A stretch of 40,690 nt of DNA from Luteolibacter sp. (GTDB taxonomy: Bacteria > Verrucomicrobiota > Verrucomicrobiia > Verrucomicrobiales > Akkermansiaceae): positions 1 to 40,690 of the forward strand of contig JAUYNL010000013.1 in NCBI GenBank assembly GCA_030696085.1, given 5' to 3'. Each line of letters opens with the position of its first letter. The stretch's first letter is position 1. A program made the position numbers and the translations under genes. This document shows positions 23,081-30,112 of this stretch, one piece after another. The notes under the pieces were generated by a model. The model was given only the letters and a program-made list of their open reading frames with translations. It was not told the origin of the DNA and did no database searches.

Positions 23081-24319
23081 TCAATGTGATGCGATGCGCA
23101 CCGCCTTTTCCACCATCGCCTCGGCCATATCGAAGTCCACGGCGGTGCGGGCGTGGATGCGGCAGAGCGGCTGCCCGGCGAGGATCGTGCCGCCCACCTT
23201 GACGAGGCGGTCGAATCCCACCGCGAAGTCCACGCCATCGCTGGCCTTGGCGCGGCCGGCTCCGAGCTGCAGTGCCGCCTGGCCGATCATTCCGGCATCG
23301 ACTTTCACAAGCTCGCCGGTGATCGGGGCGAGCATTTCACGGATCACTGGCGCGCGGTGGATTTCTCCGAGGCGCGGCAGATCGGCCGGGTTTCCGCCTT
23401 GGGCGGAAACGAGTTCATCGAATTTCCGGCGGGCGCTGCCATCGTCGAGCAGGCGTTCCAGCTCGGGGAGCGAAACGCCGGCGATTTTTTCCGAGAGATC
23501 GAGCACGATGGTCCGCAAGTCCGCGGGACCGCCGCCTTCGAGGCATTCGATGGCTTCGATCACCTCCAGCACGTTGCCCACGGCCTGGCCGGTGGGTTCC
23601 ATCATGGGATTCAGGACGGTGAAAACCTCGACTCCCATTTCCCCGCCCACGGCGACCATGCTGGCGGCGAGCGCCTCGGCGGCGTGTTTGGTGCGCATGA
23701 AGGCACCGCTGCCGTATTTCACATCGAGCACCAGGCGGTCGAGCGATTCGGCGAGCTTTTTGGACATGATCGAGGCGGTGATCAGCGGGATGGACGGCAC
23801 GGTGCCGGTGACGTCGCGCAGGGCGTAGAGTTTCCGGTCGGCCGGGCAGAAGCGCTCGGTCTGGCCCATCATCACGACGCCGAATTTCTCCAACTGGGCG
23901 GCGGCTTGATCGAGGCTGAGATGCACGTTGAAGCCCGGGATCGATTCGAGTTTGTCGAGCGTGCCGCCGGTGATGCCGAGGCCGCGGCCGGATACCATCG
24001 GCACCCGGCAACCGGCGCAGGCGACCAGCGGCGCGAGAATCAGCGAGACCTTGTCGCCGATGCCGCCGGTGGAATGTTTGTCCACGACCGCCGGGTGACC
24101 GCTGCGGTGCGAGAAACAATCGCCGCTGTCCATCATGGCGCGGGTCAGCGCCGCGGTTTCGGCAGGCGTCATGCCCTTGAAGAACACCGCCATGGCGAAG
24201 GCGGACATCTGATAGTCCGGCACCTCGCCGGACGTGTAGCCGGCGATGAGTTTCTGAATTTCGCGGGCGGAGAGTTCTTCTCCTTCGCGCTTGCGGGAGA
24301 TCAGTGTGGGAATGTGCAT
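23081..24319 (-). CDS. deoA: thymidine/pyrimidine-nucleoside phosphorylase
   Basis: The enzyme splits thymidine (or uridine) with phosphate to the base and (deoxy)ribose-1-phosphate in the cytoplasm. The 412-residue protein shows the three-domain order of the family: helical N-terminal part with SAREIQKLIAGYTSGEVPDYQMSA-like text, the phosphate-binding signature DKHSTGGIGDKVSL at about 80-93, SGRGLGITGGTLDKLESIPG, and a C-terminal alpha/beta domain. The K in GGIGDK is more like pyrimidine-nucleoside phosphorylase than E. coli DeoA, so substrate range is open. Its start codon lies inside the 3' end of a decayed RAYT reading frame and directly beside two REP palindromes, which may have replaced the original upstream region. 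Confidence 0.9.
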   Translation of the reverse strand: MHIPTLISRKREGEELSAREIQKLIAGYTSGEVPDYQMSAFAMAVFFKGMTPAETAALTRAMMDSGDCFSHRSGHPAVVDKHSTGGIGDKVSLILAPLVACAGCRVPMVSGRGLGITGGTLDKLESIPGFNVHLSLDQAAAQLEKFGVVMMGQTERFCPADRKLYALRDVTGTVPSIPLITASIMSKKLAESLDRLVLDVKYGSGAFMRTKHAAEALAASMVAVGGEMGVEVFTVLNPMMEPTGQAVGNVLEVIEAIECLEGGGPADLRTIVLDLSEKIAGVSLPELERLLDDGSARRKFDELVSAQGGNPADLPRLGEIHRAPVIREMLAPITGELVKVDAGMIGQAALQLGAGRAKASDGVDFAVGFDRLVKVGGTILAGQPLCRIHARTAVDFDMAEAMVEKAVRIASH

Positions 24320-24852
24320 GAGGGTCTGGGAGCGCCGGTCCCCAACTCGGCGGTTGTAACATCATTAGCACCGAGCTGGGGATCGGCATTCTTTTCCATG
24401 GCCCACCTCCCGGTGAACGATTTCCATGACTGCACGATCTTCGATAAAGCCTCCTTCGTCTCAAGCAGCACATGCACGCGATTGGGCATGATGCACCAGG
24501 CGAAAAGCCGGTGGCGGTCGCCATTCCACTTCAAAAGGGTTTCCTGCAAGAGTGATGCAAGCGCGGGGTGTTTGAGCGCACAGCAGCCGATACCGGAATC
24601 CAACCATGCTTCGATTTTCTTTCTTCGTTCCGAGTCCACTTTGGCGGGAGGCATGCTGGCCAGCTCATTCTCAATTTCCCGCAGCTTTGCTTGCGGCAGT
24701 GAGTCGGCCAGACGAAAGGTGATAGATTGGATGGTTTCGCGGTTGTTGTAGTGGGAAAGATAGCCGCGTGAATACCAACCGACTGGTGGAACGCTGGTCC
24801 CGGGAACGCCAAGCCGCAGCCTGGCGGGATTTTCTTCGGGTGGTGGGTTCAT
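24301..24852 (-). pseudogene. REP-associated tyrosine transposase (RAYT), truncated and mutated
   Basis: The 183-codon frame matches RAYT (TnpA-REP, IS200-like) proteins: ETIQSITFRLADSLPQ near the start, a CCALKHPALASLLQETLLKWNG helix region, and LFAWCIMPNRVHVLLE, followed by KIVQSWKSFTGRWA. The HUH motif normally reads NHVH; here the first His is Arg. After the GRWA region the usual segment with the catalytic tyrosine (..W.RYIR.E..) and the NPVKAGL end are missing. The last 28 codons are instead read through two REP palindromes and end 19 bases inside deoA. The gene is therefore probably dead. It occupies the rnr-deoA junction. Confidence 0.8.
24333..24392. repeat. inverted pair of REP-like palindromes (BIME-like)
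   Basis: Two palindromes face each other: CGCCG-N10-CGGCG at 24333-24352 and CCGA-N8-TCGG at about 24371-24386. The reverse complement of the first (CCGAGTTGGGGACCGGCG) matches the second (CCGAGCTGGGGATCGGC) with few changes. They lie at the 3' end of the RAYT remnant, as expected for RAYT-mobilised REP elements, just upstream of deoA. Confidence 0.7.
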
Positions 24853-24869
24853 GGGATCGAAAAGTTTCG

Positions 24870-24889
24870 CGCCGAGCTGGGGTTCGGCG
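24870..24889. repeat. third REP-like palindrome, at the rnr end
   Basis: CGCCGA-GCTGGGGT-TCGGCG is a six-pair hairpin 12 bases from the rnr stop codon, in the same orientation as the copy near 24371. Together with the inverted pair it brackets the RAYT remnant. It could stabilise the rnr 3' end. Confidence 0.72.
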
Positions 24890-24900
24890 TTCCCGGGAAA

Positions 24901-27237
24901 TCAGCGGCGGCGTTTCCCGCCTTTTTTCCCGCGCTTCGGCGGGCCTGCCTTGGCGGCGGGTTTGGGGGCCGGCTTGCCGCGGTGTTTGGCGGGCGGGGCG
25001 GCGGGACGGGGCGTGAGCGGGCGGGTGCCTTCGGTGGTAGGGCGGCCGGCCACGGCGAAATCGACGAAACGTTTCTCGCGGTCCAGCCCGATGACGTGCA
25101 GCGGGATGCGCATGCCCATGGCGATGACCTTGCCATCGGCGGAAACCCACGCGCCGCGATGGCCTTCGAGCCGCCAGCGTCCTTCGGGCAGGTCCTCGCG
25201 TTTGACCACGCCGCGGATGCCCATGTCCGGAATTTCCACCATCAGGCCCATCGGGCGGACGTCGGTGACGAGGCCGTCGAATTCGTGCGGATCGTGCATC
25301 TCCGCTACGCGTTGGAGATACTCGAAGAGTTTGATCATCTTCGTCTCGCTTTCCGCTTCGGCGGAGGTGCGTTCGGTATCGGAAATGTGGCGGGAAATTT
25401 CGCGCAGGTCGGCTTGCGAGGGCGTGGTGTCGTGTTTGGACGGCGGGTTTTCCAACAGCGGTTGCAGCGCGCGGTGGACGATGAGATCGGCGTAGCGGCG
25501 GATGGGGCTGGTGAAGTGGCAGTAGTCGCCTTTCGCGAGACCATAGTGGCCGATGGGTTCTGCGGAATAGGCTGCACGTTTCAGGCTCTTGAGCAGGCCG
25601 AGCTTGATGATGTGCTCTTCGGGCGTGCCCTTCGACTCATCCAGCAATTTCTGGATATGCGCGCGGTTGGTGAGATCCCCGGGGCGGTAGCCGTGGAGTT
25701 TGGCGGTCTCGGTGTAATCCATGAGCCGCGATGGATCGGGATCCTCGTGGACGCGATAGACGGCGGGTTTCATGCGCTCGCGCAGCACCTTGGCGACGGC
25801 GTCGTTGGCGGCGAGCATGCATTCCTCCACGAGTTGGTGGCTCGCGGTGTGGATCACCGGTTCGGCGGCGACCGCGCGGCCCTGCTCATCGAGGCGGATT
25901 TTGATTTCCGGCATTTCGAGATCGAGCGCGCCCTGCGTGAACCGCCGGCGGCGCATGACGGACGCGAGATTCCAGCTTTCGCGCACCATCGTCACGAGTT
26001 GCGGATCGGAGCCTTCGGGCGCGGGTTTTCCATCGAGGATCGCCTGCGCCTGTTCGTAGGAAAGCTTGGCGCGGCTGTGGATCACCGCATCGATGAAGCT
26101 GGCCTTGGTGACTTTTCCTTCGGCGGAAATTTCCAACAGCGCGCATTTCGTCAGGCGGTCCACGTCCGGCTTGAGCGAGCAGATGCCATTGGAAAGCTCC
26201 ACCGGCAGCATCGGCAGCACGCGGTCCACGAGATAGGTCGAATTGCCGCGTTCGATGGCTTCCTTGTCCATCGGGCCGGCCGGTTTGATGTAGTGGGAAA
26301 CATCGGCGATGTGCACGGCCAGCGTCCAGCCGTCGCGGGTTTTCTCCACCCAGATCGCGTCGTCGTGATCTTTGGCATCGGCGGGATCGATGGTGATGAC
26401 GAGCTTGTCGCGCCAATCGTGGCGGCGGGCGATTTCCGCAGGCTCCGGTTCCTCCGGCACGGCGCGGGCGGAGGCGAGCACTTCTTCGGGAAACGAGGTG
26501 CGCAGGCCAAAGCGGTGGATCACCGCGATGATGTCCACGCCCGGATCGCCGGGCCAGCCGAGCACTTCGATGATGCGGCCGCGCGGGGTGGTGTGCGGAT
26601 CGCTCCAGTTTTCCAGATCCACGACGACCATCTGCCCGGGTTGGGCGGTGGTGTCGCCGACGAGTTCGACGCGGCCATCGACCGCCTTGTCCTCGCAGTC
26701 GATCCAGCCGAAATTCTTCTCCTTGCGGAAAATCCCGGCGAGGCGACCCGAGCGGCGGCTGAGGATTTTCTCCACCTTTCCGCGGGCCTCGTCCGGACTG
26801 TCCGGCACGATTTCGCTGCGGGTGCGGAATGGCCGTTTCGGGCTGGGTTTCTGGATGGAAACGAGCACGCGGTCGCCATCCAGCGCGGTGCCGGTATCGC
26901 GGCGCGGGATGTGCACGCGGTCCAGCGCCACGAGATCCATGCCGGTGGCGAGGTTTTCCTCATTGGTGAGGTCCGGGAAAAAGAAGGCGTGGCCTTTCGG
27001 GTGGAATTTCAAGCTGCCGGTCAGGGCATTGCCGGTCTTGGCCCGCAGCACATAGCAGGCTTTTTTCGCTTCCTGGATCGCGCCTTCCGAAACCAGGGCT
27101 TCGATGGATTTGCGCAGCTCGGAACGACGCTCGACGGGCACTTCGAGTTGGCGGGCCAGGGATGACTTGGTCATCGGTTGGCCGGGGTGGCTGCGCATGT
27201 GATCGAGAATCGCGTCTCGGAAATTTCCGCCGGGCAT
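24901..27237 (-). CDS. rnr: ribonuclease R
   Basis: RNase R is a 3'-to-5' exoribonuclease that degrades structured RNA. The 778-residue protein has an N-terminal winged-helix region (1-75), cold-shock domains (about 80-240), and the RNB domain with the aspartate cluster IDPADAKDHDDAIWVE at about 285-300. The second active-site signature HFTSPIRRYADLIVHR lies near 575. An S1 domain spans about 655-735, and a basic Pro/Lys/Arg-rich tail of about 40 residues ends GKKGGKRRR. All catalytic residues visible in the family are kept. Its stop is 12 bases from a REP palindrome; the upstream side is divergent from the pseudopilin gene at 27394. Confidence 0.94.
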   Translation of the reverse strand: MPGGNFRDAILDHMRSHPGQPMTKSSLARQLEVPVERRSELRKSIEALVSEGAIQEAKKACYVLRAKTGNALTGSLKFHPKGHAFFFPDLTNEENLATGMDLVALDRVHIPRRDTGTALDGDRVLVSIQKPSPKRPFRTRSEIVPDSPDEARGKVEKILSRRSGRLAGIFRKEKNFGWIDCEDKAVDGRVELVGDTTAQPGQMVVVDLENWSDPHTTPRGRIIEVLGWPGDPGVDIIAVIHRFGLRTSFPEEVLASARAVPEEPEPAEIARRHDWRDKLVITIDPADAKDHDDAIWVEKTRDGWTLAVHIADVSHYIKPAGPMDKEAIERGNSTYLVDRVLPMLPVELSNGICSLKPDVDRLTKCALLEISAEGKVTKASFIDAVIHSRAKLSYEQAQAILDGKPAPEGSDPQLVTMVRESWNLASVMRRRRFTQGALDLEMPEIKIRLDEQGRAVAAEPVIHTASHQLVEECMLAANDAVAKVLRERMKPAVYRVHEDPDPSRLMDYTETAKLHGYRPGDLTNRAHIQKLLDESKGTPEEHIIKLGLLKSLKRAAYSAEPIGHYGLAKGDYCHFTSPIRRYADLIVHRALQPLLENPPSKHDTTPSQADLREISRHISDTERTSAEAESETKMIKLFEYLQRVAEMHDPHEFDGLVTDVRPMGLMVEIPDMGIRGVVKREDLPEGRWRLEGHRGAWVSADGKVIAMGMRIPLHVIGLDREKRFVDFAVAGRPTTEGTRPLTPRPAAPPAKHRGKPAPKPAAKAGPPKRGKKGGKRRR

Positions 27238-27393
27238 GAGATCAGCTTGTCGCGTGGCTCCTGCCTCCGCAACGGCAAAGGCGGAAATTAATGGTTGCGG
27301 CCAGCACTCGCCGGAATTAGGTGTTTACCATGTGACTGCGGAAATCGACCTGGCCATTTTCCCAATGCACAACTTTATGTTTGCGCCTGATCC

Positions 27394-28041
27394 ATGAAAA
27401 TCCATCCTCAACCCGTCATGAAGATCCCAAATTCCCGCCGCCGCTACCACGGCTTCACCCTCGTCGAACTGCTGGTGGTGATCGCGATCATCGCAGTGCT
27501 TGCCTCCGCAGGATTCGCCGCCGGCGGCGCCGCCATCCAGAAGGCCAGGAAAACCACCGCCCTCGCCACCGCCGTCGCGCTAGAAACCGCGGTGAACAAT
27601 TTCTACACCGAGTATGGCAGCATGCCCAAGGACGGTGATCAGGACACCGTGACCGTTAAAACCGATACCGATCTCGATGTTCTGAAAGCCCTTCTGGGCA
27701 TGGAGGGCACGGGGACCGGCGTGTTGAACACCCGCGCGATCAAGTTCCTTTCGGTGAGGGAGGGTAAGAAAAAGGGAACCGGGGGCGTCAACGGGCTGGT
27801 TTACTCGGGTACTGGAGGCACCTCCATCCAGGGCCTTTACGATCCATGGGGCGGACCATTCTATCTGGCGATGGATCTCAACTATGATGAGAGAATCACG
27901 GTTCAGCCAAAGATGGGGGGCTCGACCATTCTCAACGGCCGCCGCGCTGCGGTGTGGAGCAACGGAGCGGATGCCACCGGCCTGCCCGGCAGCACGGGCA
28001 CCGGCAAGGCCACCGACGACGTGAAAACCTGGGGCCAATAA
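27394..28041 (+). CDS. type IV pilin/pseudopilin-like protein, stand-alone
   Basis: The 215-residue protein has a leader, then the prepilin motif HG-FTLVELLVVIAIIAVLASAGFA with Glu5, a long helix (KTTALATAVALETAVNNFYTEYG) and a GspG-like C-terminal region containing YDPWGGPFYLAMDLNYD. It resembles major pseudopilins but lies 9 kb from the secretion cluster with its own terminator. It may be an alternative pseudopilin for that system or part of a separate pilus. The start may be 27394 or the in-frame ATG at 27418; the second gives the more usual leader length of about 13 residues. Confidence 0.85.
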   Translation: MKIHPQPVMKIPNSRRRYHGFTLVELLVVIAIIAVLASAGFAAGGAAIQKARKTTALATAVALETAVNNFYTEYGSMPKDGDQDTVTVKTDTDLDVLKALLGMEGTGTGVLNTRAIKFLSVREGKKKGTGGVNGLVYSGTGGTSIQGLYDPWGGPFYLAMDLNYDERITVQPKMGGSTILNGRRAAVWSNGADATGLPGSTGTGKATDDVKTWGQ

Positions 28042-28064
28042 TACTGATTCCTTCCATTTTACAG

Positions 28065-28097
28065 CCCCGCCCGGATTCCTCTGTGGCGGGGTTTTTT
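28065..28097 (+). terminator. intrinsic terminator behind the pseudopilin gene
   Basis: CCCCGCC at 28065-28071 pairs with GGCGGGG at 28085-28091, followed by TTTTTT. It lies 23 bases after the pseudopilin stop and seven bases before the end of convergent argB. Confidence 0.88.
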
Positions 28098-28103
28098 GCG
28101 TCC

Positions 28104-28973
28104 TCAGCGCACGACTTCCGTGCCGATGCCGCCGTCGGTGAAAATTTCCAGCAGCAGGGCATGCGGTTGGCGGCCATCGATGAAGTGGACCTTGCGCACG
28201 CCGGCGTTGAGCGCGTCCACCGCGCTGCGGATTTTCGGAATCATGCCGCCGGAAATCGTGCCGTCGGCGATCAGGGCGTCCGCCTCGCCGCGGGTGACCG
28301 AGTTGATGAGCGAGGAGGGATCCTTCGGATCGGATAGAAGGCCGGGCACATCGGATAGATAGACGAGTTTCGCGACGCGCAGCTCCTTGGCCAGGGCGGC
28401 GGCGGCGAGGTCGGCGTTGATGTTGAGCGGCCGGCCGGTGGCCAGCTCCGCGGCGAGCGGGGAAATCACCGGCACGATGCCCGCGGCGTGAGCGGCGTCC
28501 ATGTGCGCGAGCTGGCAGCCGACGACTTCGCCCACGCGGCCGATATCCACCAGCCTGCCATCGGCGTCGCTGCCTTTGATTTTCTCGCCGAGAAACACGT
28601 CGTTGCCGGGAATGCCGACGGCCTTGCCGCCGAAATCGCGGATCATCCTGACAAGGCCGGGGTTGATCTCCTCGCTCAGCACGCGGGCGACGATGTCGAT
28701 GGCCTCATCGGTGGTGACGCGGAAGCCGCCGACGAATTTGGCTTCCAGGCCGGCCTTTTCCATCGCGGCGGAGATCGCCTTGCCGCCGCCATGGACGATG
28801 ATCGGATTGATGCCCGCCACTTCGAGAAACACGATGTCGCGCATGACCTTGGCGACGAGCTCCGGGTTTTCCATGGCGGAACCGCCCATTTTGATGAGGA
28901 AGGTCTTGCCGCGGAAGGCCTGGAGATAGGGCAGGGCTTCGATGAGGGCGTTCGCTTTGTCGATCGGTTGCAT
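28104..28973 (-). CDS. argB: acetylglutamate kinase
   Basis: ArgB phosphorylates N-acetyl-L-glutamate in the second step of arginine synthesis. The 289-residue protein shows the amino-acid-kinase motifs IKMGGSAMENP near residue 27, IIVHGGGKAIS near 60, the substrate-binding VGGFRVTTDEAIDIV, LNINADLAAAALA, and YLSDVPGLL followed by SGGMIPKI near the end. The product has the usual length for an arginine-sensitive type; an N-terminal helix (residues 1-20, IDKANALIEALPYLQAF) is present and is linked with arginine feedback in other hexameric enzymes. A truncated moaE lies just upstream on the same strand. Confidence 0.95.
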   Translation of the reverse strand: MQPIDKANALIEALPYLQAFRGKTFLIKMGGSAMENPELVAKVMRDIVFLEVAGINPIIVHGGGKAISAAMEKAGLEAKFVGGFRVTTDEAIDIVARVLSEEINPGLVRMIRDFGGKAVGIPGNDVFLGEKIKGSDADGRLVDIGRVGEVVGCQLAHMDAAHAAGIVPVISPLAAELATGRPLNINADLAAAALAKELRVAKLVYLSDVPGLLSDPKDPSSLINSVTRGEADALIADGTISGGMIPKIRSAVDALNAGVRKVHFIDGRQPHALLLEIFTDGGIGTEVVR

Positions 28974-29019
28974 CGGCGCGAAGCTTAGGGCGGAACGCGG
29001 CAGGCGGGAAGCGGAAAGC

Positions 29020-29187
29020 GGGGTATGCCTGGTATTCCAAGCGGCTGACGGCGTGGCCGTCGTTATGATTCCTCACACGTCCATCGAAGGTCACCTCCGC
29101 TCCGGCGGCCGGGTCGTGCAGAGCCTCGGCCAGCGATGCGACATCGATGGGCCGATCTGTCAGGTGAAAGCGAACTTCAGGCGGCAT
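29020..29187 (-). pseudogene. moaE fragment, N-terminal third of molybdopterin synthase large subunit
   Basis: The first 56 codons read as MoaE: FHLTDRPIDVASLAEALHDP, then GAEVTFDGRVRNHNDG and VSRLEYQAYP, all typical of the N-terminus. The following codons (AFRFPPAAF..) no longer match, and the frame enters argB in a different frame. The C-terminal two thirds with the catalytic lysines and the MoaD-binding part are lost. The remnant lies between DUF5069 and argB, all on the minus strand. A 3' deletion that brought argB close is the simplest reading. The original start codon is kept, so a short peptide may still be translated. Confidence 0.72.
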
Positions 29188-29228
29188 GTGCTGGAATCAG
29201 GTTTGAACCAAATAAGGCAGGAACCTGG

Positions 29229-29654
29229 TCACCGTCCCTCCTCGGCATCCATCAGGTCGAAGAAGGTCTGGATGTCCTCGCGCTCACCGAGGCCGGCGGC
29301 TTTTTTTTGTTCGGCGAGGCCTGCGGAGGCCTCATCCCGCCAACCCCGTTTCATCATGAAGCCGTTCCAGATTTCGATCTGCTCGGCGTCCGGTCCGCCG
29401 CATGTGGAAACACACCAATCCAGAATCTGCTCGTCCGTGCCACCTTCCAGCACGCGTGCTGCGAGAGCGTCGAAATCCACTCCGAGAAAGCGGCAGACAC
29501 GCTCATCGAAGGTGCGTTTCCCGGCGATGACGCCGAGATGGTAATCCTCCGGCAGCCTGCCCTCGCTGGCCTGAAGTCGGATCTTGTCCAGAATACGGCC
29601 GAACACGAAGAGGCCGCCTACTTTCTCACGCGGGGAGCGGATGGGAAAACTCAT
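29229..29654 (-). CDS. DUF5069 domain protein
   Basis: The 141-residue protein matches the DUF5069 pattern: PIRSPREKVGGLFVFGRILDKIR at the start, a DYHLG..GKRTFDERVCRFLGVDFDAL centre, and a TDEQILDWC segment. Proteins of this family are small, cytosolic and of unknown function, and are frequent in Verrucomicrobiota and Planctomycetota. The ATG at 29654 (MSFPIRSPRE) was preferred to an upstream codon at 29693 because it puts the conserved part at the very N-terminus. It is divergent from the large repeat-protein gene and leads the moaE remnant and argB. Confidence 0.8.
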   Translation of the reverse strand: MSFPIRSPREKVGGLFVFGRILDKIRLQASEGRLPEDYHLGVIAGKRTFDERVCRFLGVDFDALAARVLEGGTDEQILDWCVSTCGGPDAEQIEIWNGFMMKRGWRDEASAGLAEQKKAAGLGEREDIQTFFDLMDAEEGR

Positions 29655-30112
29655 GGAGGAAACTTGCCGGCTGGGGCCGCCGCCAGCAAGCACTCCGATT
29701 CATTGTTTTTAAAAATCCGCGGCTATGGCCATAAGACGATCGCCGAATAAACAAGGAACTTCCAAATCGTTCAAAAATAGTTTGAAAAACTTCTTGTATG
29801 GAACTCTTAAATTTCATATTTCTAAAAAGGTCAAGCGCCCGCAAGGATGTCATGACACTGCTGTTCCACACCAAATCGAATCAAAGGATCCTCAAAAATC
29901 CGATGAGTCACCGAAATTCCACCTGAGGGGAGAATCCCTTTTCATCCCTCAGGCAGTCCGAAACGGGAAACGTCCCTAAACGGCATGGTTCACCGGAATT
30001 CACCCTCCGGCCCGTGTCGGTATCCCGAATCGCGCTGACCGTCTCTTGGGAAAGTCCCATTTCCAAGGCCCGGACGGGGAGTTGCTTCCACTGCTCACCC
30101 TTACAACCAGCC
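29655..30112. other. 458-bp divergent region with operator-like repeat and hairpin-rich leader
   Basis: No convincing gene is seen here. The left part (29760-29840) is AT-rich and holds the inverted repeat TTCAAA-AATAG-TTTGAA at 29770-29786 and a promoter-like TTGAAA...TTAAAT. The right part has three hairpins before the repeat-protein gene: CCTGAGGG at 29922-29929 with CCCTCAGG at 29946-29953, GGG-AAACGT-CCC near 29966-29977, and CCGGA...TCCGG near 29995-30012. The layout fits a long, structured 5' leader. An 84-codon frame at 29725-29979 lacks protein-like features. Confidence 0.4.

Noticed and set aside
24982-27165. Open frame of 727 codons on the plus strand antisense to rnr (and a 418-codon one antisense to cimA at 8216-9472)
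   Set aside because: Both mirror the codon structure of strongly supported genes in GC-rich DNA; Gly/Ala/Asp/Phe/His-rich text without domains.
29901-29919. GATGAG followed by CGAAA, suggesting a hammerhead ribozyme core
   Set aside because: The space between the two boxes cannot form stem II and the 5' base of the CUGAUGA box is wrong; no matching stems I and III.
29725-29979. 84-codon plus-strand frame starting MAIRRSPNK
   Set aside because: It lies in the AT-rich promoter and hairpin region, has mixed composition and no recognisable motif.
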